A stretch of DNA of 64,000 bases from Collinsella sp. (GTDB taxonomy: Bacteria; Actinomycetota; Coriobacteriia; Coriobacteriales; Coriobacteriaceae), in NCBI GenBank assembly GCA_031294825.1, contig JAUMPM010000067.1, forward strand, positions 1-64,000. Reading direction: 5' to 3'. Numbering within the stretch: position 1 is the first letter of the stretch; each line of letters starts with the position of its first letter. This document shows, piece by piece, positions 1-10,214 of this stretch. The position numbers and the translations under genes are program-made. The notes under the pieces were generated by a model. The model did not search any database. It saw only the letters and a program-made list of their open reading frames with translations, and had not been told where the DNA came from.

Positions 1-1
1 C

Positions 2-301
2 TCTAGTGATGAGCCTTCGTTTCTTGCTTCTCCAGTATCCTTTCTTTTCATTTTTGCTTTCCTTTTGGCTGCACTCGGTTCCATTGCATCGATGTGGTTG
101 GCATGGACTTTCAACTTTGAAAATGTAATACAGGGTGTTCAGGGGCGCTATTTTCTTCCGGCTTTACCAGCTTTGTTGTTTGGACTAAGAACTCGATTAT
201 TTAGGTTCAACTCTTCTTCCATTTCCGTTGTTACTCTTGGCGTCTGTGCTATGAACTGCCTATATCTTATTCGCTTTATTAGCGTCGCCTCCTGTTTGTA
301 G
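2..301 (+). CDS. DUF2142-type multi-spanning membrane protein, C-terminal fragment
   Basis: The reading frame is open from the window edge, so only the last ~99 residues are seen. They are strongly hydrophobic: a membrane segment rich in Phe and Leu, then the motif GVQGRYFLPALPALLF, then a final hydrophobic stretch. The QGRYFLP signature followed by a membrane helix is what I know from the C-terminus of DUF2142 polytopic proteins, which sit in surface-polysaccharide clusters and are thought to be glycosyltransferase-like. Codon use is AT-richer than the housekeeping genes further on, as in the next two genes. The function is inferred from family and context only. Confidence 0.6.
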   Translation, partial: SSDEPSFLASPVSFLFIFAFLLAALGSIASMWLAWTFNFENVIQGVQGRYFLPALPALLFGLRTRLFRFNSSSISVVTLGVCAMNCLYLIRFISVASCL

Positions 302-413
302 ATTCATCTCGCGTGCAGTTGCTTTGGTAATTTCTTGTAGTTGGGGGACTTCGTCTCGGGGTTGAGCAGGCCTGGTCTATCAAAGGCTAATTTGATTTAA
401 TGGGAAAAGTGTA

Positions 414-2261
414 ATGATGAGAAATTGCTATTTGAGTTTTATCGGTGTGGTCTGCCTTGCATCAATTTGTTTCACGCCTCTTTTATGCCCCACGATTGCT
501 TTTTCATTACCCGAAGATTGTGCGGTTCTAGGCGCTGATGATTCTACAGATCAATCGGTACAGGGCCCAGTTGGGCCATCGGATGGTGATCGGTTACCTT
601 CTGATTCGGTTAACTTCACAGCGTCTATCGATTTGTCGACATATGAATACACTGGTGATGCGATTACTCCGAGTGTGTCGGTTTTTGCTGATAGCGGGTT
701 AAAGCTTACATGTGGGACCGATTATGAAGTCTTTTATGCGAATAATGTTGCACCTGGCTGTGCTGATATAGCTGTAAATGGGCTAGGGGACTACGCTGGC
801 GCTACCACCCGGTTGTCGTTCCAGATTGTTCGCTCTTCTGATAACAAAATCGCCCTTCCTGGTTCTTGGGTCTGCGAAAACGGTAAATGGTGGTGGAGAT
901 ATGATGCCGGTGGTTGGCCGTCAAACTGTTTTCTGACTATTGGGGGAGCCGAATATTATTTTGATTCCGAAGGCTACGCAGCTACTGGCTGGAGATACCT
1001 GAGTGATGGATGGCACTTATTCTCTGAATCCTGTGCGCATTTGAAGGGATGGGCTGCCATCGACGGTCATTGGTTCTTCCTTGACGAAACATCAGGTTCA
1101 ATGAAGACCGGTTGGGTTTTAGACAATCATAACTGGTACTATTTGGACGGTTCGGGTGCTATGCATACTGGCTGGCTGCTCCTTGGCAATACTTGGTATT
1201 GGCTTGAGCCTTCCGGATCAATGGCTACGGGCTTTAAACTTGTAAACGGCAGTTTGTATCATTTTTCTCAATCTGGATCCATGAACACTGGTTGGTTTGT
1301 TGACGATGGGACATGGTATTGCGCCAATGGCTCTGGAGCGATTCGCACAGGATGGTTTTACTTTGATTCTAGCTGGTATTTGCTTGATTCCAATAATAAT
1401 GGCGCCATGCTCGAAGGATTTCAGTCTGTAAATGGTAATTGGTACTATTTGGATTCGGATAGTGGCGGCGCATTAGAGTGCAACGCCTGGGTCTTCTCGC
1501 AAGATGGAAACGCATATTATGCGTGCAGCAGTGGTGCAATTGCGTTAAAGGGTGTCAAGGACAGCGTGGGCGCAATTAAGCTCAACGACGCCGAAGGAAA
1601 GCCCATGGTAGGCTGGTATTGGTCCTCCGCTGCTCAGACGTGGTTTTACACGGATCCAGACGGGGTGCTACAGCGCGGTTGGCAATTAATTGGCGGGAAG
1701 TGGTATCACCTCGATAACGAATCTGGCGTTATGAATACAGGCTGGTTCCGCGATGATGACGGGCTATGGTATTACCTTATGTCGTCAGGTCAAATGGCAA
1801 CTGGCTGGAACAGTATCGAGAATGGCGAGTATTTCTTTAATGCTGCTGGTGCTTGGGTAGAGCCCGAGCGTTCTGCCCGTACTTCCTTTCAGTCTCAAGT
1901 TGTTAGTCGCTGCTACAACGTTCCTTCTCCTGGAGTGGGATTGTGCTCGGAGTGGGTTAGCGAGGTTTTTTATCCCGTGCTGGGGTCTTATCCCAACGGC
2001 GACGCATGCGACATGTTTTGGAATTGGTGTCACAGTCGAGATATATCGCAGCTTAAGGTTGGAATGATTGTTGCGGTCCCCACTCATACGTATACTAATG
2101 CGGGGGCTCGCTGGGGACACATAGCTATTTACGTTGGTAACGGTATGGTTATGGATAACATCGGTTACATTAGGACGACATCACTGGCCTGGTGGCTGAA
2201 CTACTACCACACTACCGCTACGCCTCAGTGGGGCTGGGTTTTAAATACGCCTTTGGAATAA
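414..2261 (+). CDS. Secreted cell-wall-binding repeat protein with C-terminal CHAP/NlpC-like domain
   Basis: This 615-residue exported protein starts with a hydrophobic signal peptide (about residues 1-31). An Ig-like module follows (about 66-140, with the pattern YEYTGDAITPSV ... GTDYEVFYANN). At least ten aromatic-rich repeats of the type GxWYYLDxSGxMxTGW run from about 150 to 485; in other proteins these bind choline or wall polymers. The last ~110 residues look like a papain-fold amidase/peptidase: C511 in GLCSEW and H569 in RWGHIAIYVG are the likely catalytic pair. A role in peptidoglycan cleavage or surface attachment is inferred. The gene sits beside glycan-synthesis genes and is AT-richer than most of the window. 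A second ATG at 417 is an equally possible start. Confidence 0.8.
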   Translation: MMRNCYLSFIGVVCLASICFTPLLCPTIAFSLPEDCAVLGADDSTDQSVQGPVGPSDGDRLPSDSVNFTASIDLSTYEYTGDAITPSVSVFADSGLKLTCGTDYEVFYANNVAPGCADIAVNGLGDYAGATTRLSFQIVRSSDNKIALPGSWVCENGKWWWRYDAGGWPSNCFLTIGGAEYYFDSEGYAATGWRYLSDGWHLFSESCAHLKGWAAIDGHWFFLDETSGSMKTGWVLDNHNWYYLDGSGAMHTGWLLLGNTWYWLEPSGSMATGFKLVNGSLYHFSQSGSMNTGWFVDDGTWYCANGSGAIRTGWFYFDSSWYLLDSNNNGAMLEGFQSVNGNWYYLDSDSGGALECNAWVFSQDGNAYYACSSGAIALKGVKDSVGAIKLNDAEGKPMVGWYWSSAAQTWFYTDPDGVLQRGWQLIGGKWYHLDNESGVMNTGWFRDDDGLWYYLMSSGQMATGWNSIENGEYFFNAAGAWVEPERSARTSFQSQVVSRCYNVPSPGVGLCSEWVSEVFYPVLGSYPNGDACDMFWNWCHSRDISQLKVGMIVAVPTHTYTNAGARWGHIAIYVGNGMVMDNIGYIRTTSLAWWLNYYHTTATPQWGWVLNTPLE

Positions 2262-2300
2262 GATGCTCTCTGACTGTCGAGTGGAGGACAACTTATCACA

Positions 2301-2336
2301 ATAGGGGAATCGAGGGTTAATCCTCGATTCCCCTAT
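2301..2336. terminator. Bidirectional hairpin between convergent genes
   Basis: A perfect 15-bp stem (ATAGGGGAATCGAGG and its complement) with a 6-base loop lies between the convergent wall-binding protein gene and the minus-strand glycosyltransferase. No long T-run follows on either strand, so termination is likely but not certain. Confidence 0.6.
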
Positions 2337-2393
2337 CTAGCTTAGGCACACGTTAATTTGTCCTGATTGAATAAGAGAAGAAACGCCAACTTC

Positions 2394-4865
2394 TTATAAA
2401 TGATAATAACGATTCGCGGGTTCCCCAACGGTAAAGTTTGGATTCATATAGGGATCGCCTTCGATGTAATGCTTAGCCCAGCGATAATTCATGTATGCGA
2501 CCTCTTTGTGGAAGCGAATCTGCTTCTCCGTATTGTTTTCAACGCCTCTAGAAATCGACTCGTAGTGATAGAGCTCGACTTCGGGTGTGTATACGATCAG
2601 GTCGTTGATCTCGCGTAGCTTTAAGCAAAAGTCAACGTCATTAAATGCAACTTGAAGCTCTTCCGTGAAACCTCCGACTTTCTCATATTCGCTACGCTTG
2701 GTCATTATGCAAGCTGCAGTGACGGCGCTGAAGTCTTGTTGCGCATCGTTGAGTGCAAAGTAGCCCCAGTTATCCTTTGGCATGCTTTGGCAAAGATGTC
2801 CAGCCACGCCGCCAGTGACGCATAAGCCCGCGTGCTGAATGGTGTTGTCGGGATAGTAGAGTTTTGCACCAACTGCGCCAACATCCTCACGTGCACAGAT
2901 GCCAAGCATTATCTCAATCCAATTGGGCGTAATTACCTCAGTATCGTTATTCAACAGCAAGAGATAGTTACCTTTGGCGTGAGCAACGCCAAAGTTCATG
3001 AGCTTGGAGAAATTGAATTCGTGCTCCCAAGTTACAAGACGAACGATATCTGGATATTTTGCTTGCAACTTATCGTAGTAATCGAACGTCGCCTTTTCTG
3101 TGCTGTTGTTTTCGATTATGACAAGCTCGTAATTGTTGTACGTTGATTTCTCAACAATTGACTTAATGCAGTTGTCCAGAATGTCGGCGTGGTCTTTAGT
3201 CGGGATGATAATTGACACGAGTGGATGGGAATCTGGCACAGCGTAGGTTACTTTATATGTAAAGGGACGACGCGCTTGTTCGACCTTCGCATTGAGCCCA
3301 AGCCTGTCCAAATGACTCTGGACCGCTTTGATACCTGCGATAGTGGCATACGGCTTGCTATCGGCATTTGCTGCGGTGGAGGTCCCGCTTAGGCGCCAGT
3401 GATATAGAACCTTTGCAACATGATGAACTTTCCTTGCCTTTTCCACGGCGCGGAGAGTCAGATTATGATCCTGTGCTCCATCGAACTCTTTCGTGTTCGG
3501 TTCTAGAACATCAAGCAGCGACTTACGGATGGTAAGCATATGGCAGATATAGTTATTGTTTCTGAGCAGATCGATATTGAAATCCGGCTTAAAGAACGGC
3601 TGCGCTAGCTTTCCATCGGGCATGAGTTTGTCTTCGTCGCAATAAAGAAGATCGACGTCATCATTGTTTTCAATTGCCTCGGCATATGTGAACAACAAGT
3701 CCGGTTCAAGAATATCGTCATGGTCAAAGAAGCTAACGAAATCACCCGGAGCGATGGCAACGCCGGCGTTTGTATTTTCGGAAATGCCCTTATTCTCGGT
3801 AAGGTTAATTGATTTAATTCTGTTGTCGTGGGCCGTCTCCTGCTCAACACGTGCCTTTAGTTCCTGATTGTCAGGACTTGCATTAACTAGGATGAGCTCC
3901 CAGTTTGCATAAGACTGGTTTTTTACGGATTCGGCCATATCGTTAAAGAACGAAATGGGCGTGTTGTAAAGAGGGACAATGATGCTGAACTTCGGAGCGC
4001 TGTTGAAGACGATTTTTCTCTGCTTCTCCAGAGCGCCGATAGTCGCCTTATGTTCCGTGAACCATTCGGGGTATTCAGGGTCGAACTGCGCATGGGTAAA
4101 GAGGAAGTTGGTCTCCTCAAGAAGCAAGCCTAATTTATCGGGCGTTAAGCAGTCAAATGCGCTGAATGATGGGTGATTTTGATCGTCAATAACAAAGTAG
4201 TAACGATTGAACACCTTTGGCATGCGAATCGAGAGCTGCGTTTCAAGTTGCTTTTTCTCAGACGTAAATCCAACGCTTGTTACATTCGAACCGAAATTGA
4301 CGATGCTCAAATTAACTTCATTAAGGGTTCGATCGAAACAACGAAGTTTGATTTGCGAGTCGCTACGATAAGGAGTTCTCACCGTGCACCTAAGGATATA
4401 GTCGCTTGAATCTTCGATGCACTGCCAGAAATCAATCGTTGCCATGTCAAACTCTGAAACGTCATCGTAGTTTCGTAGTTTACTGCACATGTCAGGTTTA
4501 ATTTTGTAGTTAAGGCGAGACTCCCATTTGATGTTCTTGCAATTGAGCGAAAGGGAGTCGCTGCTCAGGGTACGACCGTCTTGGCCGATTTCGCAAAACT
4601 CAATTTTGATGGTGCGGGCATCGGGATCGGGGAGTACAAGGACGTATGAGTTCGAGTCACAACCATTGTCCCGGAATTTTAGGAGGGATAAAGGTAAGCA
4701 GCGGTTGTCGTTTGTAGCCGCTTGGGCTGTTACGCTGGAGCCTTTATGGATGCCTTCAATCTTAAGCTGCTGGTAGATTTTCCAGTTTCCTCTGCATACT
4801 CCGGTTGTTTCGACTCGCATTGTCTGCCTTTCGTTTGTTGGACACTGCCCATTGTACTTTTTCAT
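2394..4865 (-). CDS. Glycosyltransferase with two GT2 domains
   Basis: This 823-residue protein has a ~240-residue N-terminal region without recognisable motifs, then two GT-A family 2 domains. The first begins near residue 290 (FSIIVPLYNTP, with FFDHDDILEPD as the DxD region). The second begins near 550 (PLVSIIIPTKDHAD, with LLLLNNDTEVI). No membrane helices are obvious, so it is probably cytoplasmic or peripheral. Tandem GT2 proteins of this layout build rhamnose-containing or O-antigen-like chains, which fits the adjacent rhamnose genes. The start at 4865 has GAGG eight bases upstream; an internal ATG at 4820 (MRVETTG) with AAAGG is an alternative. The sugar substrate cannot be read from sequence. 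Confidence 0.85.
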   Translation of the reverse strand: MKKYNGQCPTNERQTMRVETTGVCRGNWKIYQQLKIEGIHKGSSVTAQAATNDNRCLPLSLLKFRDNGCDSNSYVLVLPDPDARTIKIEFCEIGQDGRTLSSDSLSLNCKNIKWESRLNYKIKPDMCSKLRNYDDVSEFDMATIDFWQCIEDSSDYILRCTVRTPYRSDSQIKLRCFDRTLNEVNLSIVNFGSNVTSVGFTSEKKQLETQLSIRMPKVFNRYYFVIDDQNHPSFSAFDCLTPDKLGLLLEETNFLFTHAQFDPEYPEWFTEHKATIGALEKQRKIVFNSAPKFSIIVPLYNTPISFFNDMAESVKNQSYANWELILVNASPDNQELKARVEQETAHDNRIKSINLTENKGISENTNAGVAIAPGDFVSFFDHDDILEPDLLFTYAEAIENNDDVDLLYCDEDKLMPDGKLAQPFFKPDFNIDLLRNNNYICHMLTIRKSLLDVLEPNTKEFDGAQDHNLTLRAVEKARKVHHVAKVLYHWRLSGTSTAANADSKPYATIAGIKAVQSHLDRLGLNAKVEQARRPFTYKVTYAVPDSHPLVSIIIPTKDHADILDNCIKSIVEKSTYNNYELVIIENNSTEKATFDYYDKLQAKYPDIVRLVTWEHEFNFSKLMNFGVAHAKGNYLLLLNNDTEVITPNWIEIMLGICAREDVGAVGAKLYYPDNTIQHAGLCVTGGVAGHLCQSMPKDNWGYFALNDAQQDFSAVTAACIMTKRSEYEKVGGFTEELQVAFNDVDFCLKLREINDLIVYTPEVELYHYESISRGVENNTEKQIRFHKEVAYMNYRWAKHYIEGDPYMNPNFTVGEPANRYYHL

Positions 4866-4951
4866 TTGTTGCCTCGCTAGAAATGCAGAAAGAGTTGCGT
4901 GTTTCTGCTGTCCGATTTAAATAAGAAGACGGGGAGGTTACCGACGGTGCG

Positions 4952-4957
4952 TATAAT
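4952..4957 (+). promoter_or_regulatory. Probable -10 box for rfbA
   Basis: A perfect TATAAT lies 64 bases before the rfbA start, in an AT-rich divergent spacer. No good -35 hexamer is found 16-18 bases upstream, so the promoter call rests on the -10 box alone. Confidence 0.4.
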
Positions 4958-5021
4958 TTTATTAGCTATGCTTCTGTAAACAGCGGCTTTTGCTCAACGA
5001 TTGTCAATCGAGAGGATTTTT

Positions 5022-5921
5022 ATGAAAGGCATCATCCTCGCCGGCGGGTCCGGCACCCGCCTGTACCCGCTCACGCTCGTGACCTCCAAGCAGCTGCTGC
5101 CGGTCTACGACAAGCCCATGATCTACTACCCGCTGTCCACGCTCATGCTGGCGGGCATCAAGGACATCCTGGTCATCTCCACGCCGACCGACCTGCCCAA
5201 CTTCCAGCGCCTGCTGGGCGACGGCTCGCGCTTCGGCGTGAACCTCTCCTACGCCGAGCAGCCCTCGCCGGACGGCCTGGCGCAGGCCTTCACCATCGGC
5301 GAGGAGTTCATCGGCGGCGAGCCCTGCGCGCTGGTGCTCGGCGACAACATCTTCTACGGCAACGGCCTGTCGCGCCACCTGACGCGCGCCGTCCAGAACG
5401 CCGAGTCGGGCTGCGCCACGGTCTTCGGCTACCACGTGGACGACCCCGAGCGCTTCGGCGTCGTGGAGTTCGACGGCGAGGGCCGTGCCGTCTCCATCGA
5501 GGAGAAGCCCGCCCAGCCCAAGAGCTCCTATGCCGTCACCGGCCTGTACTTCTACCCGGGCGACGTGGCCGCCAAGGCGCACAGGGTCGAGCCCTCCGCC
5601 CGCGGGGAGCTGGAGATCACCACGCTCAACCAGATGTACCTGGAGGAGGGGACGCTGTCCGTGGTGACCCTCGGCCGCGGCTACGCGTGGCTGGACACCG
5701 GCACCATGGAGAGCCTGCACGAGGCCGCTGAGTTCGTCCGCGCCGTGGAGCACTCCCAGGACCTGCCGGTCTCGGTCCCCGAGGAGATCGCCTGGGAGAA
5801 CGGCTGGATCACGACCGCCGGGCTGGAGGAGGCGGCCAAGGCCTACGGCAAGTCGGTCTACGGGCGGCACCTGAAGAAGGTCGCCGCCGGCGAGATCGTC
5901 AACAGCCCGCGCGAGTACTAG
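5022..5921 (+). CDS. rfbA: Glucose-1-phosphate thymidylyltransferase
   Basis: RfbA/RmlA joins dTTP and glucose-1-phosphate to make dTDP-glucose, the first step to dTDP-L-rhamnose. The 299-residue product opens with the nucleotide-binding signature [18 protein letters not shown] and also shows [16 protein letters not shown] and LGDNIFYG; length is normal for the family. The start at 5022 has AGAGGA five bases upstream; a longer frame from TTG at 5001 lacks this support. Its GC content is very high (44 of 60 bases on the line from 5041), unlike the two genes that follow. rfbB and rfbCD continue the pathway after an inserted module. Confidence 0.96.
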   Translation: MKGIILAGGSGTRLYPLTLVTSKQLLPVYDKPMIYYPLSTLMLAGIKDILVISTPTDLPNFQRLLGDGSRFGVNLSYAEQPSPDGLAQAFTIGEEFIGGEPCALVLGDNIFYGNGLSRHLTRAVQNAESGCATVFGYHVDDPERFGVVEFDGEGRAVSIEEKPAQPKSSYAVTGLYFYPGDVAAKAHRVEPSARGELEITTLNQMYLEEGTLSVVTLGRGYAWLDTGTMESLHEAAEFVRAVEHSQDLPVSVPEEIAWENGWITTAGLEEAAKAYGKSVYGRHLKKVAAGEIVNSPREY

Positions 5922-5940
5922 CGCAAGCTTGTTTTCTTTC

Positions 5941-5970
5941 AGGGGTCACCGTTTATCTGGTGGCCCCTTT
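5941..5970 (+). terminator. Terminator after rfbA
   Basis: The stem AGGGGTCACC pairs with GGTGGCCCCT (one G-T pair) around an 8-base loop, followed by TTTCGTT. It closes the rfbA transcript and separates it from the inserted module at 6017. Confidence 0.6.
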
Positions 5971-6016
5971 CGTTATGATTACGTTGACCATAAAGACAAT
6001 ATGATTGGGAGTGGAT

Positions 6017-6454
6017 GTGTTAAGCGTCTACTTTGGCGATATGCCAGAAGCGATTTACAACACAGCGACATATTTCAAAAACTCTTACCGGTCTTCTTGG
6101 ATTACGGATCCCTATGCAGTCTCGATAATTAAAGATGTCGATCGATCGGTTGTTGTCTCCGAAAACGTCATCGAAAGCCCTGTGCTTGGACCCATCTCCC
6201 CACTCCAGCTTTCTGGTGGCGTGAAAACGCTGCTGCTTATGAGATTTGATCGTAAGCATATTTTTAACGCTTCTACCTGTGGTGACAACTGTGCCAAGTG
6301 GATTCTCGACATGGCGAAAGACCGCAAGCTCGTTGTGAATCTCTATCATGTGATGGACTTTGGCCGCGAGGATTTTAAAATCAAAGTCGTGAACAGCGGC
6401 CGAATCGTTCATAACATGGCCGAATTGATTCACGAGTCGATTCCGTATCTGTAG
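6017..6454 (+). CDS. DUF4869-like small protein, module copy A
   Basis: This is a 145-residue soluble protein of unknown function. I place it in the DUF4869 group from memory of the pattern LSVYFGD at the start, SGGVKTLLL in the middle, FNASTCGDNCAKW with two cysteines, and LYHVM. A second copy on the minus strand near 14.6-15.0 kb shares all these motifs, about half of all residues by eye, and the same start. That comparison and the GGGAG at 6007-6011 fix the GTG at 6017 rather than upstream TTG/GTG codons. The ATP-binding partner begins ten bases after its stop. GC content is far below the flanking rfb genes (26 of 60 bases on the line from 6061), which suggests horizontal arrival. Confidence 0.7.
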   Translation: MLSVYFGDMPEAIYNTATYFKNSYRSSWITDPYAVSIIKDVDRSVVVSENVIESPVLGPISPLQLSGGVKTLLLMRFDRKHIFNASTCGDNCAKWILDMAKDRKLVVNLYHVMDFGREDFKIKVVNSGRIVHNMAELIHESIPYL

Positions 6455-6463
6455 GTGCTGCTT

Positions 6464-7438
6464 ATGAACGGTTCGCATCTTGTTAAGATTTCCCGCCGTA
6501 GGGGAACCAAGTACACATTTACCATCAAGCGGAACATCACTATTGTGCGTGGCGATAGCGGCACGGGTAAGACGACGCTGTTTGACATGGTCGCAGACTA
6601 CATGCGAACGGGCGAGCAGTCGGGCGTTTCCTTGCAATGCGATTGTCCCTGTGTCGCCCTGACCGATTATGATTGGCGAAACCAGCTTTCGTCCGTTCAT
6701 GACTCGATTGTATTTGTCGATGAGGGCTTAAAAGAGATCCATTCTGATGAGTTTGCCCATCATGTGCTGTATTCCTCGAATTATTTCGTGCTGATCTCAA
6801 GGGCTGATTTCCCCAATCTTCCGTATAGCGTGGATGAGATTTACAAGATTAAGACAAGCGGAAAATACCATTCTTTCGTCCCTGTTTATCAAGATCGCGG
6901 GAATCATCGTTATGCTATTTCCCGGTCGGCGCCAAAACAGGACTTTTCTATCCTTCTATGCGAGGACAGTAAGTCTGGTTTCCAGTTCTTTGAACGGCAT
7001 TTCGCTGACAGTGAGCTTACCTGCGCTTCGGCCATGACGAACAGCGCGATTTTGGGCTGGCTGGATCAGCATTTCGACGATCGCGTGTTTGTTGTCGCGG
7101 ACGGAGCGGCATTTGGGTGCTATGCGGACCGCGTCCTTAAGCTGCAAGACATTCACCGCGATACTGTTACGGTTTGTCTTCCCGAGTCATTCGAGTGGCT
7201 TCTGCTGAGCTCCGGCGTAATTTCAGGGTTAGATGTTAAGGCGGTTTTGGAAACCCCAGAAGCCTTTATAAACAGTGAGAAGTTTAAAAGCTGGGAGGAC
7301 TTCTTCTATAAGTACTTACGCGATAAAACTGGGAATTCGGTCTTCCGTTACGACAAAGACTGCATTCCGGAGGCGTTTTGTAGGGGAAGTAATTCTGCGA
7401 AGGTTATGGCTCTTATCGCATGCCGAAATGTCCGATAG
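6464..7438 (+). CDS. P-loop NTPase with possible Toprim-like C-terminal half, module copy A
   Basis: This is a 324-residue protein of unknown role. Near the N-terminus, GDSGTGKTT (residues 30-38) is a Walker A motif, and SIVFVDEG (D86, E87) fits Walker B. I see no ABC signature, so it is not a standard ABC ATPase. The C-terminal half has LCEDSKSGFQFF (E167) and VVADGAAFG (D213), spaced like the acidic residues of a Toprim fold; this is an inference. A conserved LPESFEWLLLSSG follows. The paralogue at 13.6-14.6 kb keeps every one of these motifs. The ATG at 6464 has AGGTG upstream and matches the paralogue's start. It is probably co-transcribed with the DUF4869-like gene. Confidence 0.7.
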   Translation: MNGSHLVKISRRRGTKYTFTIKRNITIVRGDSGTGKTTLFDMVADYMRTGEQSGVSLQCDCPCVALTDYDWRNQLSSVHDSIVFVDEGLKEIHSDEFAHHVLYSSNYFVLISRADFPNLPYSVDEIYKIKTSGKYHSFVPVYQDRGNHRYAISRSAPKQDFSILLCEDSKSGFQFFERHFADSELTCASAMTNSAILGWLDQHFDDRVFVVADGAAFGCYADRVLKLQDIHRDTVTVCLPESFEWLLLSSGVISGLDVKAVLETPEAFINSEKFKSWEDFFYKYLRDKTGNSVFRYDKDCIPEAFCRGSNSAKVMALIACRNVR

Positions 7439-7447
7439 TTTTGTTGA

Positions 7448-8533
<1,086 letters not shown>

Positions 8534-8559
8534 GACCGCATCCCGGCGAACCGCACCGC

Positions 8560-8620
8560 GGGGCGCCCGCGCGGGGCCGCAGGGCATGGGGATGATCCTG
8601 CGGCCCCGCGCGGGCGCCCC
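8560..8620. repeat. Perfect 24-bp hairpin between rfbB and rfbCD
   Basis: Arms at 8560-8583 and 8597-8620 are perfect complements (the first begins GGGGCGCCCGCG) around a 13-base loop. No T-run follows, so it is not a standard intrinsic terminator. It may act in mRNA processing, stability or attenuation between the two rhamnose genes. Confidence 0.7.
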
Positions 8621-8656
8621 CGGTTATACAACCTCTTCGATAGGAGCTTTTCCCAC

Positions 8657-10111
8657 ATGGCTGACATCGCATTCGAGAAGGATCTCTCCGTCGCCGAGAC
8701 CGGCATCGGGGGCCTCAAGGTAGTCGACCTCGCCGTCCACGGCGACTCGCGCGGCTGGTTCAAGGAGAACTGGCAGCGCGCCAAGATGACCGCCCTGGGC
8801 ATCCCCGACCTCAGGGTCGTCCAGAACAACATCTCCTACAACGACAGCCGCGGCGTCACCCGCGGCATCCACGCCGAGCCCTGGGGCAAGTTCATCTCCG
8901 TGGCCCGCGGCAGCGTCTTCGGCGCCTGGGTGGACCTGCGCGAGGGCAGCGAGACCTTCGGCAAGGTGTTCACCTGCACGCTCGACCCGTCCAGGGCCAT
9001 CTACGTCCCGCGCGGCGTGGGCAACTCCTTCCAGGCCCTGGAGGACGGCACCGCCTACACCTACCTGGTGGACGCCCACTGGTCGCTCGAGCTCAAGAGG
9101 ACCTACACCTTCGTGAACCTCGCCGACCCCGAGCTCGCCATCGAGTGGCCGATCCCCCTCGACGAGGCCACCGTATCCGAGGCCGACCTCAACCACCCGT
9201 ACCTCAAGGACGTCGTCCCCATGGCGCCGAAGCGCACCCTCGTCACCGGCTGCAACGGCCAGTTGGGCCATGCGGTCCGCGCGCTGGCGGAGGAGCGCGG
9301 CGTCGCCAAGGACTTCGACTTCTGCGACATCGACACCTTCGACATGTCCGACCCGGCGGCCTACTCCAAATTCGACTGGTCGCTCTACGGCACGGTCATC
9401 AACTGCGGCGCCTACACCGCCGTGGACAGGGCGGAGACCCCCGAGGGCCGCGTGACCGCATGGAAGGCCAACGCCACCGGCCCCGCCCTCCTCGCCCGCA
9501 CCTGCGCCGGGCACGGGATCACGCTGGTCCACGTGTCCTCCGACTACGTCTTCGACGGCACGGCCGAGGTGCACACCGAGGAGGAGCCCCTCAGCCCGCT
9601 TTCCGTCTACGGCCAGACCAAGGCCGCCGGCGACATCGCCGTGGCCGGCTGCCCGCGCCACTACATCATGCGCTCCAGCTGGGTCATCGGCGAGGGCCGC
9701 AACTTCGTCAAGACCATGAAGGGGCTGTCCGACCGCGTCGCCGACCCGGAGGACAAGTTGGAGCAGGTCGCCGTCGTGGACGACCAGCTGGGCCGCCTGA
9801 CCTTCACGCGCGACATGGCCGAGGCCATCTTCCACGTGCTGGACGCTAAGGCCCCCTACGGCACCTACGGCTGCACCGGCTCGGGCGCCGTGAGGAGCTG
9901 GGCCGACATCGCCCGCGCCGTCTTCGAGGCCGCCAACGGCAACGGGGACAAAGTGGTCCCGGTCAGCACCGCCGACTACTACGCGAGCGCCGAGGGCCCC
10001 GTCGCCCCGCGCCCGGTCCACTCCGCGCTCGACCTGTCCAAGCTCGAGGCTGCCGGCTTCCACATGCCCGACTGGGAGGAAGAGCGGGGGGAGTACATCA
10101 AGACGCTCTAG
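8657..10111 (+). CDS. rfbCD: Bifunctional dTDP-4-dehydrorhamnose 3,5-epimerase / reductase
   Basis: This 484-residue fusion carries out the last two steps to dTDP-L-rhamnose. Residues ~15-180 are the RmlC cupin epimerase (HGDSRGWFKE; RGIHAEPW, which keeps the catalytic His but differs from the usual RGLHYQ; YVPRGVGNSFQ). After a short linker, residues ~195-484 are the RmlD reductase (LVTGCNGQLGHAVR; VHVSSDYVFDG; YGQTKAAGD with the YxxxK pair). GATAGGAG lies before the ATG. Fused RmlCD proteins are known from bifidobacteria and Coriobacteriia. With rfbA and rfbB the set is complete, so rhamnose is very likely part of the surface glycan made by this locus. Confidence 0.93.
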   Translation: MADIAFEKDLSVAETGIGGLKVVDLAVHGDSRGWFKENWQRAKMTALGIPDLRVVQNNISYNDSRGVTRGIHAEPWGKFISVARGSVFGAWVDLREGSETFGKVFTCTLDPSRAIYVPRGVGNSFQALEDGTAYTYLVDAHWSLELKRTYTFVNLADPELAIEWPIPLDEATVSEADLNHPYLKDVVPMAPKRTLVTGCNGQLGHAVRALAEERGVAKDFDFCDIDTFDMSDPAAYSKFDWSLYGTVINCGAYTAVDRAETPEGRVTAWKANATGPALLARTCAGHGITLVHVSSDYVFDGTAEVHTEEEPLSPLSVYGQTKAAGDIAVAGCPRHYIMRSSWVIGEGRNFVKTMKGLSDRVADPEDKLEQVAVVDDQLGRLTFTRDMAEAIFHVLDAKAPYGTYGCTGSGAVRSWADIARAVFEAANGNGDKVVPVSTADYYASAEGPVAPRPVHSALDLSKLEAAGFHMPDWEEERGEYIKTL

Positions 10112-10133
10112 CCGCTATTAACTTTTCGAGAGT

Positions 10134-10163
10134 AAAAGCCGCCGTTCTTTAACGGCGGCTTTT
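10134..10163. terminator. Bidirectional terminator between rfbCD and GT2 gene
   Basis: A perfect 13-bp stem (AAAAGCCGCCGTT / AACGGCGGCTTTT) with a 4-base loop has T-rich flanks on both strands. It can end both the rfb transcript and the convergent glycosyltransferase transcript. Confidence 0.85.
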
Positions 10164-10214
10164 CTTGTTGGGTGGCTATCTGCGCAGTGGTGCCAATAGT
10201 ATTTTGCGGAAGAT

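Noticed and set aside
4923..4943. Further copy of the dispersed repeat near GACGGGGAGGTTACC
   Set aside because: Only a GACGGGG core and a loose TTACC match; too short to separate from chance.
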